Of a stretch of 64,000 nt of DNA, positions 44,786-53,900 are shown piece after piece (positions within the stretch are counted from its first letter, which is position 1; each line of letters begins with the position of its first letter). Under the pieces are notes generated by a model. The model did not search any database, was not told where the DNA came from, and saw only the letters and a program-made list of their open reading frames with translations. A program made the position numbers and the translations under genes. Source of the DNA: Oscillospiraceae bacterium (GTDB taxonomy: Bacteria; Bacillota; Clostridia; Oscillospirales; Acutalibacteraceae); NCBI GenBank assembly GCA_015066205.1, contig SVOV01000005.1, positions 1 through 64,000 of the forward strand, given 5' to 3'.

Positions 44786-45186
44786 TATTCATTATCCTCC
44801 AGACATTTGATTGTGTTGAATTTCAGACGGTTAAGGGGAATACCGCTTTTTGCACTTGTGACAGCCATAATGACAGCGGCCTCTTCTTCGCTTGTTCCGA
44901 TAAGAGTCAGATCGCCGATGGACTGATTCGAGGGGAGGGGAGTTCCCTCAGAAGAAACGGGAGCGGGAGATATTTCGGGAGCCGCCGTAAGCTCGGCAGC
45001 TTTCTTTGCTTCTGCCTTTTTCTGCATTACATCGAAAACCTTACCCATTGAATAAACGAAAATTGCAAGGAAACCGAGTACAAGGAAAACTATAGAAAAT
45101 CCTACAATGGAGATAAGAAGTGTCTGTGAGAAATCCATTTCGGCACCGACACCGTAAATATTTTCAAATACGCCTAACATTCTCAT
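44785..45186 (-). CDS. OadG-type small membrane subunit
   Basis: 133 residues with one membrane helix (LLISIVGFSIVFLVLGFLAIFV) and a soluble tail. The tail includes a Pro/Ala-rich stretch and then EEEAAVIMAVTSA, typical of OadG/MmdD subunits, which hold the decarboxylase complex together. It starts 3 nt past the alpha subunit stop and has a GAGGAGGA site inside that gene's end. Confidence 0.88.
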   Translation of the reverse strand: MRMLGVFENIYGVGAEMDFSQTLLISIVGFSIVFLVLGFLAIFVYSMGKVFDVMQKKAEAKKAAELTAAPEISPAPVSSEGTPLPSNQSIGDLTLIGTSEEEAAVIMAVTSAKSGIPLNRLKFNTIKCLEDNE

Positions 45187-45189
45187 TGC

Positions 45190-46572
45190 TTATTCCTCCT
45201 CAACTGCAACAATGCTGTAAGTGAAGGTGTGCTTCTTGAGTTCTTCTCTTACCTCAAAGAATTTTTCTGCTATCTGGGGGAATGCGATGTATGAAAGAAC
45301 ATCCTCGTCACATTTTGCCTTATCGCCGAGCTGGGCCTTTGTCTTTTCAAATGCGGGCTCAAGGGTATCTGCAAAACGGCATTCCATAGGCTTCTCGTCG
45401 CCGAGAACAAGAGTCTTCAGCTCTTCGCTGATCTCTCCGGGAGCTCTGCCGTATTCGCCCTTTACATAGTTCTTTACTTCCTTGGAGATATTCTTATATC
45501 TGCCGTTGAGAACATTTGATGTAGCCTGAACGCCGACCATCTGGCTCATGGGAGTAACAAGGGGAGGATAACCCATATCCTTTCTTACTCTGGGAGTTTC
45601 CTCAAGAACCTCCTGAAGCTTGTCAAGCTTGCCCTGTGCTGTAAGCTGAGCCACAAGGTTTGAAAGCATACCGCCGGGGATCTGATATCCGAGAGCGTCT
45701 GTATCTGTTGCCATAACAACGGGATTAAGAAGACCTGCCTTAAGACATTCGCCTCTGTAGGGCTTGAAGAAATCGTTGATCTTCTTGAGAGAGTCAAGGT
45801 CAAGACCTGTTTCGTAGCCGTACTGACGGAGAACATATTCCATAGTTTCTGTTGCGGGCTGTGCAGTACCGCCTGAGAAAGAGGAAATTGCAGTATCGAT
45901 AACATCGCAGCCGGCTTCAACAGCCTTGAGAAGAGTCATAAAGCCGAGACCTGTTGTTGAATGTGTGTGAAGAACAACGGGCATTGCTGTAGCATCCTTG
46001 ATAGCCTTTACGGTATCGTATGCCTCCTTGGGGCTCATAATACCTGCCATATCCTTGATGCAGATGGACTGTACGCCCATAGCCTTGAGATCTTTTGCAG
46101 TCTTCACATAGCTGTCAAGATCGTGGATGGGGCTTAAGGTGTAGCAGATAGTACCCTGAACCTCTGCACCGTTTTTGAGAGCCTCATCAACTGCAACCTC
46201 AATGTTTCTGAGGTCGTTGAGAGCATCGAAGATTCTGATAACATTGATTCCGTTTTCAATGCTCTTTTTTACGAACATTCTTACAACATCATCGGGATAG
46301 TGCTTGTAGCCGAGAAGATTCTGTCCTCTGAGAAGCATCTGAAGCTTTGTGTTGGGACAAGCCTTTCTGATCTTTCTGAGTCTTTCCCAGGGATCCTCGT
46401 TGAGGTAACGAAGACATGAATCAAAGGTGGCACCGCCCCAGCATTCAAGAGAATAATAGCCTGCTTTATCGAGTGTTTCGAGGATGGGCTCGAATTCACT
46501 GAAAGGCATTCTTGTTGCAATCAGGGACTGATTTGCATCTCTGAGAATTGTTTCCGTAAACTTAATTTTCAT
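45190..46572 (-). CDS. oadA: Oxaloacetate decarboxylase alpha subunit (carboxyltransferase)
   Basis: A TIM-barrel carboxyltransferase that takes CO2 from oxaloacetate to biotin. The DRE-type motif ETILRDANQSLIATRM marks oxaloacetate/pyruvate enzymes, as opposed to acyl-CoA ones. The metal ligands are the LHTHSTTGLG histidines, and IKDMAGIMSPKEAYD carries the carbamylated-lysine region. It lacks a fused biotin domain, which is a separate gene here. I start at the ATG at 46572, 7 nt after AAGGAG; two upstream ATGs are too close or have no site. 460 residues. Confidence 0.93.
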   Translation of the reverse strand: MKIKFTETILRDANQSLIATRMPFSEFEPILETLDKAGYYSLECWGGATFDSCLRYLNEDPWERLRKIRKACPNTKLQMLLRGQNLLGYKHYPDDVVRMFVKKSIENGINVIRIFDALNDLRNIEVAVDEALKNGAEVQGTICYTLSPIHDLDSYVKTAKDLKAMGVQSICIKDMAGIMSPKEAYDTVKAIKDATAMPVVLHTHSTTGLGFMTLLKAVEAGCDVIDTAISSFSGGTAQPATETMEYVLRQYGYETGLDLDSLKKINDFFKPYRGECLKAGLLNPVVMATDTDALGYQIPGGMLSNLVAQLTAQGKLDKLQEVLEETPRVRKDMGYPPLVTPMSQMVGVQATSNVLNGRYKNISKEVKNYVKGEYGRAPGEISEELKTLVLGDEKPMECRFADTLEPAFEKTKAQLGDKAKCDEDVLSYIAFPQIAEKFFEVREELKKHTFTYSIVAVEEE

Positions 46573-46622
46573 TTTCATACTCCTTATCTGAAAAATCAAA
46601 ACTCAAATCTTTACCAGCGTAT

Positions 46623-46651
46623 ACTATAACACAAAATTAATTCGGGTGCAA
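46623..46651 (-). promoter_or_regulatory. Promoter of the decarboxylase operon
   Basis: Minus strand: TTGCAC, 17 bp, TATAGT, about 50 nt before the oadA ATG. Confidence 0.75.
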
Positions 46652-46695
46652 GCATTATTTACGATAAAAAGCGTATTTACAGATATTATGTGAAC

Positions 46696-46724
46696 TTGAC
46701 TAATCTTAAAGAAAATACTATAAT
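46696..46724 (+). promoter_or_regulatory. Promoter of the mcsA-mcsB-clpC operon
   Basis: TTGACT, 17 bp, TATAAT, about 35 nt before the mcsA ATG. I found no convincing CtsR heptad repeat across it. Confidence 0.8.
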
Positions 46725-46759
46725 AATTTGATGGATTATGCAAAAAACGGAGGACGGCT

Positions 46760-47257
46760 ATGCTTTGTCAGAACTGCAAGAGAAATGATGCAAGAGTGCA
46801 TGTAAAAAGAATAGTAAGCGGAGAAAGTGCAGAGATACATCTTTGCACAGCCTGTGCCACGGCGCTGGGGCTTTCTGATTCCGCCGCATCATTTTCTCCT
46901 GTCCGTGATGTTTTCGGAAATATATTTTCCTCTTCCGAAAACAAGACTTCGGGAAGACTTATGAGATGTGAGACCTGCGGATTTTCCTTTGAGGATATTT
47001 CCGAAACAGGAAGACCGGGCTGTCCCGACTGCTACAGGGTATTCTTGAGGAAGCTGCGTCCCGCTCTCGGAAAGCTTCACGGAAGAGCCGTTTATAAGGG
47101 AAAAATACCCTCGGCGGTCAGTGTCAGCGCAAAAAATGAAGAAAAAATAGAAATGCTGAAAAAACAGCTTACCGAGGCGGTTGAGGCACAGCAGTTTGAA
47201 CAGGCGGCGGTGCTTCGTGACGAAATAAAGAGGCTTTCAGAAAAGGAGGGACAGTAA
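46760..47257 (+). CDS. mcsA: McsA, zinc-finger activator of protein arginine kinase
   Basis: Activator and adaptor of McsB in the Clp protein-quality system. 165 residues: two CxxC zinc knuckles (LCQNCKRND paired with LCTACA; RCETCGF paired with GCPDCYRVF) and a C-terminal UVR motif (KKQLTEAVEAQQFEQAAVLR). The neighbours mcsB and clpC confirm it. The operon here starts with mcsA; the usual repressor gene ctsR is missing. GGAGGAC precedes the ATG. Confidence 0.94.
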   Translation: MLCQNCKRNDARVHVKRIVSGESAEIHLCTACATALGLSDSAASFSPVRDVFGNIFSSSENKTSGRLMRCETCGFSFEDISETGRPGCPDCYRVFLRKLRPALGKLHGRAVYKGKIPSAVSVSAKNEEKIEMLKKQLTEAVEAQQFEQAAVLRDEIKRLSEKEGQ

Positions 47258-47258
47258 A

Positions 47259-48266
47259 ATGACAGAAAACGGAGTGAATACCTCCCGTGAGCTTTTTGAT
47301 GTTGCTCTTTCAACAAGAGTAAGGCTTGCAAGAAACATCGAGGGGCTCCCCTTTCCCGTAAGACTCAATTCCCTTGAAAAGCAAGAGATCGGCAGAAGGG
47401 TCTGCGGAATTCTTGAGGAGAAGAATATCTGTCCCGATATTATAGAAATGAGCTCTCTTTATCCCTTTCAGGTGGTGGCTCTTGCAGAACGCCATCTTAT
47501 CAGCCCCGAATTTGTAACGGGGGACGACGGAAGAATTCTTCTTCTCGGAAAGGATGAAAAGATCAGCATAATGCTCTGCGAAAGAGATCATCTGAGGATT
47601 CAGGGCTTTGAAAAGGGTCTTGACCCTGAGTCTGCTTTTAAGACAGCTTCAATGTATGAGGATGCAATAAGCTCCCGTATTCAGCTTGCCTTCGACGGAA
47701 AGCTGGGCTTTCTTAATCAGAATCCCAAGGATATCGGAACGGGAATGAGAGCATCTGTCTTAATGCATCTTCCCGCATTGTCGAGAACGGGGGCTATGGA
47801 AAAATTCTCCGCCACTGCACAAAAGCTCGGATTTTCCGTCAGAGGCTCGTACGGTGACGGTGCTTCCGTAAAGGGTGATATTTTCAGAATAAGCAATACT
47901 CTTACAATGGGAATCAGCGAAGAGGATGCATTGGGAAATCTCAAGGCTATCGCACTTCAGCTTGCAACAAAGGAGCGCTCCGCTGCTGAAGGTTTAATAT
48001 CCGATATTAATATAAAGGACCGTATAAACCGCAGTGCGGGGCTTATCAGGAATGCTGTTCTTTTATCCTCGGATGAAATGATGGAGCTTCTTTCCTGGGT
48101 AAGACTCGGTGCTCTTTACGGAATCGTTGAAGCAGATGTTGAGCTTATAGGAAAGCTTTTTGTCAGTATGCAGCCGGCAAATATATGTGTTCTTGCAAAG
48201 CAGAAGCTTCCCGAAAGCAGTCTTGACGAAATCAGAGCGGCAACAGTCAAAAAAATATTTGAATAG
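47259..48266 (+). CDS. mcsB: Protein arginine kinase McsB
   Basis: Phosphorylates arginine residues of damaged proteins, marking them for ClpC/ClpP. It has the phosphagen-kinase fold: STRVRLARNIEGLPFP for the ATP/guanidino site, CERDHLRIQGFEKGL for the phosphate-binding loop, and the C-terminal pArg-receptor region. 335 residues, a little short of the usual 355. It starts 1 nt after the mcsA stop, with GGAGG inside mcsA, so the two are translated together. Confidence 0.95.
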   Translation: MTENGVNTSRELFDVALSTRVRLARNIEGLPFPVRLNSLEKQEIGRRVCGILEEKNICPDIIEMSSLYPFQVVALAERHLISPEFVTGDDGRILLLGKDEKISIMLCERDHLRIQGFEKGLDPESAFKTASMYEDAISSRIQLAFDGKLGFLNQNPKDIGTGMRASVLMHLPALSRTGAMEKFSATAQKLGFSVRGSYGDGASVKGDIFRISNTLTMGISEEDALGNLKAIALQLATKERSAAEGLISDINIKDRINRSAGLIRNAVLLSSDEMMELLSWVRLGALYGIVEADVELIGKLFVSMQPANICVLAKQKLPESSLDEIRAATVKKIFE

Positions 48267-48309
48267 TATTTTGCCCGCTGAATTAAACTGTAAAAAATAC
48301 CATATACTT

Positions 48310-48337
48310 AAAGCAGACCGAAAGGTTTGCTTTTTTG
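48310..48337 (+). terminator. Terminator-like hairpin between mcsB and clpC
   Basis: AAGCAGACC pairs with GGTTTGCTT (one G-U) across GAAA, followed by TTTTTTG. It sits in the 128-nt gap before clpC, so clpC expression may be lowered or driven by an unseen extra promoter. Confidence 0.7.
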
Positions 48338-48394
48338 TTTTTAAAGGAAAAAACTGTGATCCGATATTAAATATTGACCTGAGAGGTATTTTTT

Positions 48395-50842
48395 ATGTTT
48401 ATGTTTACGGGATTTTCAAATAAAGCCAATGCGGCTCTCAACAGTGCCGTAGGCTGTGCCGAGGATATGGGGCATACTTATATCGGCAGTGAGCATATTC
48501 TTGCGGGGCTTCTTAAGGACCCTACGAATGTGGCTTCTGTGATTCTCAGCACGAAAAAAATTAATTATCAGACCTTTTATGAGGTAATAAGAATGAATAT
48601 CGGTGTAGGCTTTCCCACGAGGCTTTCGGAAAAGGATATAACCCCGAGAGCGGGGAGGATACTCAGAAATGCAGTATCGTGTGCCGCGGCAGACGGAAGT
48701 GCGGTGGCGGGAACAGAGCATATTCTTTCTGCGATTCTGAAGGAGCCCTCCTGCTTTGCAAGCCGTGCCCTCGTTAAAATGGGAGTTGCCCCGTCGGAGC
48801 TTTATTCGGAGATCACAAGATATTTTTCCGACGGTGAGCAGATAAAAAGAAATACAAGGCTCAAGGAGAAAAATACTGCGTCTTCAAGGCTTTCTTACCT
48901 TGAACGATACGGCAGAAATCTTACTGCCGCCGCTGCCTGCGGAAAGCTTGACCCCGTTACGGGAAGAAGCCGTGAAATAGACAGAGTAATTAAGATCTTA
49001 TGCAGGAGGATGAAAAACAACCCCTGTCTTATAGGCGAGCCCGGTGTTGGAAAAACGGCAGTGGCAGAGGGACTTGCTCTCCGTATAGCTTCCTCCGAGG
49101 TGCCCGAGCTTCTTAAAAATACGGAGCTTTATTCGCTTGAACTGACATCAATGGTTGCGGGTGCAAAATACAGGGGCGACTTTGAAGAGAGAATAAGAAA
49201 TGTGGTTTCCGAGGTAATTTCTGCGGGAAATATCATCCTTTTTATTGACGAGATCCATAACCTCATAGGTGCGGGCTCAGCCGAGGGTGCGGTGGATGCG
49301 GCAAATATCTTAAAGCCCGTTCTCGCAAGGGGAGAAATAAAGCTTATCGGTGCCACAACGCTTGACGAATACAGAAAAAATATTGAAAAGGATGCCGCTC
49401 TCGAAAGACGCTTTCAGACTGTGTCCGTCGAGGAGCCCGATATGGCGGGAGCCCTTGATATACTTAAGAATCTGCGTCCGAGATATGAGGCATTCCACAG
49501 GGTAAAAATAAGTGATGAGGCACTTGAAAGTGCTGTTGAATTATCATCAAGATATATTACCGACCGCTTTCTTCCCGATAAGGCAATAGACCTTATTGAC
49601 GAGGCATCGGCGGGGGTGAGTATTGCGGGAGACACACCATCTCCCGAGGTGCTTGAGCTTGAAAAAAGAGCCGAAAAAGCAGGAAAAGAAAAAATTCTTG
49701 CAGTGAATTCACAGAATTTTGAAGAGGCGGCGCGCCTTCGTGACGAGGAGAAGAAACTGCTTGAAATGATAAGAAAGGAAAGGTCGGCTGTCAGAGAAAC
49801 AGAAATGGATCTTCCTGCTGTAACGGCTGAAAATATAGCCGAGACCGTAAGCTCCTGGACAAAGATCCCCGTGCACAGTCTCTGTACGGGAGAGAAGCAG
49901 AAATTAAGAGAGCTTGAAAAGCTTCTCGGTGAAAAAATCATCGGTCAGGAGAGTGCAATAAGGACGGTTTCATCTGCCGTAAGGCGGGGAAGACTGGGGC
50001 TTTCGGACCCTATGAAGCCCGGCGGTACCTTTCTGTTCTGCGGGCCTACCGGAGTGGGGAAAACGGCTCTTGCAGAAGCTCTCGCCGAGGCTGTTTTTAC
50101 GGGCAGGGATTCCTTTATAAGGCTTGATATGTCTGAGTTTTCCGAGCGTCATTCGGTGTCAAGGCTCATAGGCTCTCCTCCCGGATATGAGGGCTTCTCC
50201 GAGGGCGGTCAGCTTGTCAACAAGATCAGGAAAAATCCGTATTCCGTAGTGCTCTTTGATGAGATAGAAAAGGCGCATCCCGATGTGTTCAGCTTTCTTC
50301 TCCCGCTTCTTGATGAGGGAATACTGACCGCCTCCGACGGCAAAAAGGCAGACTGCAGAAACTGTATTATTATTCTTACCTCAAATGCGGGTGCAAGGCT
50401 TATCGGTGACGGCAAGGTATCTCTCGGTTTTTCGGGAAACGGCGGCGATGAGGACAGCCTGATAAAGGCTTCTGTCAGGAGTGAGCTTAAAAAGATATTT
50501 CCGCCCGAATTTCTCAACCGCATTGATGAAACCGTTATTTTTTCAAGACTGGGAAAGGAAGAAATACGGGAAATTGCAGTGCGGCTTCTTGAAGAAACGG
50601 TAAAAAGGCTGAAAAACAGAGGAATTTCAGCAGATATATCCCCCGCAGTCAGCTCATTTATTGCGGATAAGGGGTATGATAAGGCATACGGTGCAAGAAA
50701 TCTCAGAAGGCTCATAATAAATGAAATTGAAACACCGCTCTCGGAGCTTCTTTTCGGAGATAACGAGCCCGAAGAGGTTAAAATAGATGTAATCGACGGC
50801 AAGCTCCGATTTTTATTAATAGAAAATAAACAAATTTTGTAG
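48395..50842 (+). CDS. clpC: ClpC, AAA+ unfoldase of the Clp protease
   Basis: Hexameric ATPase that unfolds tagged proteins for ClpP. It has an N-terminal double Clp repeat (1-145), then the first AAA domain with GEPGVGKTAVAEG and FIDEIHNLIGAG. The middle M-domain has a UVR motif (NFEEAARLRDEEKKL), and the second AAA domain has GPTGVGKTALAEAL and VVLFDEIEKAHPDV. 815 residues, normal for ClpC. The ATG at 48395 is 8 nt after GAGAGG. An LGF/LGL-type loop (SLGFSGN) near the C-terminal AAA is compatible with ClpP binding. Confidence 0.96.
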   Translation: MFMFTGFSNKANAALNSAVGCAEDMGHTYIGSEHILAGLLKDPTNVASVILSTKKINYQTFYEVIRMNIGVGFPTRLSEKDITPRAGRILRNAVSCAAADGSAVAGTEHILSAILKEPSCFASRALVKMGVAPSELYSEITRYFSDGEQIKRNTRLKEKNTASSRLSYLERYGRNLTAAAACGKLDPVTGRSREIDRVIKILCRRMKNNPCLIGEPGVGKTAVAEGLALRIASSEVPELLKNTELYSLELTSMVAGAKYRGDFEERIRNVVSEVISAGNIILFIDEIHNLIGAGSAEGAVDAANILKPVLARGEIKLIGATTLDEYRKNIEKDAALERRFQTVSVEEPDMAGALDILKNLRPRYEAFHRVKISDEALESAVELSSRYITDRFLPDKAIDLIDEASAGVSIAGDTPSPEVLELEKRAEKAGKEKILAVNSQNFEEAARLRDEEKKLLEMIRKERSAVRETEMDLPAVTAENIAETVSSWTKIPVHSLCTGEKQKLRELEKLLGEKIIGQESAIRTVSSAVRRGRLGLSDPMKPGGTFLFCGPTGVGKTALAEALAEAVFTGRDSFIRLDMSEFSERHSVSRLIGSPPGYEGFSEGGQLVNKIRKNPYSVVLFDEIEKAHPDVFSFLLPLLDEGILTASDGKKADCRNCIIILTSNAGARLIGDGKVSLGFSGNGGDEDSLIKASVRSELKKIFPPEFLNRIDETVIFSRLGKEEIREIAVRLLEETVKRLKNRGISADISPAVSSFIADKGYDKAYGARNLRRLIINEIETPLSELLFGDNEPEEVKIDVIDGKLRFLLIENKQIL

Positions 50843-50905
50843 AAAACTGATAAAACCGAGAGAAATAATTTTACACAATAATGAAAGTAAAATTAAATTC
50901 TCTTA

Positions 50906-50934
50906 TTGAAAAAAAGCTTTAAATATATTATAAT
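50906..50934 (+). promoter_or_regulatory. Sigma-A promoter for the large secreted protein
   Basis: TTGAAA, 17 bp, TATAAT, all close to consensus. The -35 TTG could be mistaken for a start codon of a longer protein. Confidence 0.85.
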
Positions 50935-50989
50935 AACTCCGTATCAATATGTCCTCGGGCATAAATTTCAGATAAGGAGTTGTTTTTTG

Positions 50990-53900
50990 ATGCGAATGAA
51001 GAAAATACTCAGTGTATTTCTTGCTGCAGTTATGCTCTTCAGCGTTATGTCACTCGGTATTACGGGTGCCGCTGCGGAAATTGACTACGACGCTCAATAC
51101 CGTTTACTTGCATTGGCTCTTCAGAATGAGCATGTTCGTGAACTTACCAACTACACAGTTTCAAATGTTACACTTGATAACGGAACGGGCGGTTTCGATA
51201 CCGAAGCCCGCGGCTTTGCCTATGACCACCGTGTTACGGCAAGGGATAATGCTGCAGGTGATATCCTCTCTGCTGCAAACCGTTTCTATTACCTTGCTGA
51301 AAATCTTATGAGCTATAAGTACGGACAGGGTTGCTATGATGCTTCCACTCTTCTTTCTTATATCACAGAAAAGATAGAGCCTTATTTCCTTGCAACCTCA
51401 GGTACGGGCGAAAAGATATATGAAGATTTCTACGGTAACCGCTACTATCCCACACCTGAAGAAATTGAAGCCTACAACAAGGCTGTAAAGGATATTGAAG
51501 CTCTCGGTGCCGAGGTAAGCCAGGCTACTCTTACAGAGCTCGGTATTTACTTTATGGAAATGAATGACTGGGAATACTACAATGTAGACGCTATTCTCAA
51601 GTATTTCGTAGGTAATGTCCTTAAAATAAATACAGGTAACTGGTTCCACCGCTTCGCTTTCGTAGTTGAAACCTCCATTGATACCATTCTTGAGGAATCA
51701 GGCGGTATTGACTCAATGGCAAATCCCACCCTTACCATCAGAACGGCTGTTTATCAGATCGAATATCAGAAGGAATATAACGAAAGTATGTCAAAGGCAT
51801 ATTTCTCCTTTGCGCCTCCTTCTCTTGAAACAGTTCATCAGGGCTTTGCTCAGGAGTTCGGCTGGGATAACGGTGAAAGTGCAGACCTTACAAAGCCCGA
51901 CGGGCTCTTCCCCGGACTTCTTCGTAACGGTCAGGCATCCGCTTTGATGATCAAGGTGTCCTATGACACTACATCGGTTCCCTATCTTCAGGAGTGCACC
52001 TTAGCGTTCGATAAATACATTATGACTCCCTACGATCAAGCAACAAATACAAAATGGGACTCACAGTTTGTTTCATGGTCGGACGAAACCGTAAATAACC
52101 ATCCCGACACTCCCGTAATTCTCGGCTATGCAAAGGACCTTACCGATTATCTCAGTAACGAGGCTCTTCAGGCCGTTTTCGGTAACCGTCTCGGTAATAT
52201 GGTTACTCTTGCTTATCTTTTCAAGACATCAAGAAGTGACCCCACCAGAACAGTACGCGGAACAGCTACATATACGGCAACTGCCGAAAAGCTTGACGAT
52301 ATTATTTCTGACCTTGATGCTCTTGTTGCTCCCAATGAAGAGGAAACAGAGGATGTTAAGATATCAAATAAGGTTGCAACTGTTGTTTCAATGTTCCTCG
52401 ATGTCGGCGATCTTCTCGGCATTGAAGGCGAAATCGACTATTCAACCCTTGAAGACCTTATAGGAAAGGTTCTTCAGCAGCTTGTTTTCTCCGATGCTAT
52501 CATCAATATGCTGGTTGAACTTCTTTATCCGATGATAGTTAAGCTTATTGTTGACAATCTCGGTTCTATTGATGTTATCGGCGGTGTTGCCGTTGACCTT
52601 GTAGGAAGTATTCTTGAAAACAATAACCTTGCAATTTATCCCAATACTCTCGGTGATCTTCTTGTTAACGACTTTGGTGATAAATATATTACAGCTGCTA
52701 CAATTCTCAGAAACGGCGGAGATAATTGGGAAAATGTTAATTGCTCTGCTCTTGTCTGGGGTGTTGATGATGCTCCTATTGACAAGAAAAAGGATGTTTT
52801 CATAGATGCTCTTTGTGCAGCTCTCGGAGGATTCACACGTCTTCTTGTTACAATGCTTTGCGGTGACGCAGAATTTGAAAATAAAGATGCTGACGAGCGT
52901 TTCGGTAAGTATTATGACCTCGGTGTTATTAATCTTGTCATTTTAGGTAAGGTCTGGCTTTCTTCACAGGGACTTTATACAAAGCTTTTTATTCCTCTTT
53001 ACAGAGTTTTAGGCCTTAGTGAAAATGAGTATCTTTCCTCTGCTCAGTTCCATGCTAACATTGCAACTGATTTTAAACAGTGTCTTAAAATGGCGGTTAC
53101 TCCCATCGTTGACTGGGTAATGAACCATGTAGCAAAGAAGCCATTTGAAACTATAATGAAGCTTGTTCCCAACCTTGTTCATTTTCTTTCCCGTCAGGGC
53201 GGAGACCTTCCCTATGCTGATGATTGGGCAAATGCTGACTTCTTAGGTGACGGTCAGGAAAATTCTCATAAGGGCTTCTCGGATCTTCAGACTCACAGCC
53301 TTTGGGGTATTCTTGAACATGTGCATCTTAAAATAGTTCTCGTCGGTCAGGCTATCAATATTGAAGGCTCAATTGCAAATCTTATCGGTAATGATACCGG
53401 TGCGATGCTTAAATCTCTTAACGCTCTTCTTAATGAGGTTATTTCGTTTACATATGATACCGACGAAATTTACTCTGTAAACGATGCCTGTTATTCTGAT
53501 GCTAACGGTGTTATTGTTCTTCCCGATTCGACAGAATATGCTCTGGATCCCGGAAGATACAGCAATGCGCATACCGAATACTGGTCAGACGCATCAAATA
53601 CACAGTTTTCACTTGTTGAGGATGAAGCTCATCCTTTCCATCACGACAATATTACTTATGTTAAGAAGCCCTATTATATCCCCGCTGTTCCCGAAGCCAA
53701 GCTTATCTCCTGCGGTGAGATAGATCCCGTTACAAACACGGTTAAGGTTGACCATCCCGGTCTTGTATTCAAGTTCTTACTCCGTTATTTGCTTTCGGCT
53801 CTCGGCTACAGATATGACCTTCACCAAGAGGGTCTTCCCACGGTTATCGAGTGCTTCGGTCTTGATATGGAAAGCGAGCTTTTCATGGGTCTTACTCTCG

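Noticed and set aside
46680-46760. CtsR operator over the mcsA promoter
   Set aside because: Only single partial GTCAA-like matches occur; the required pair of heptads three bases apart is missing.
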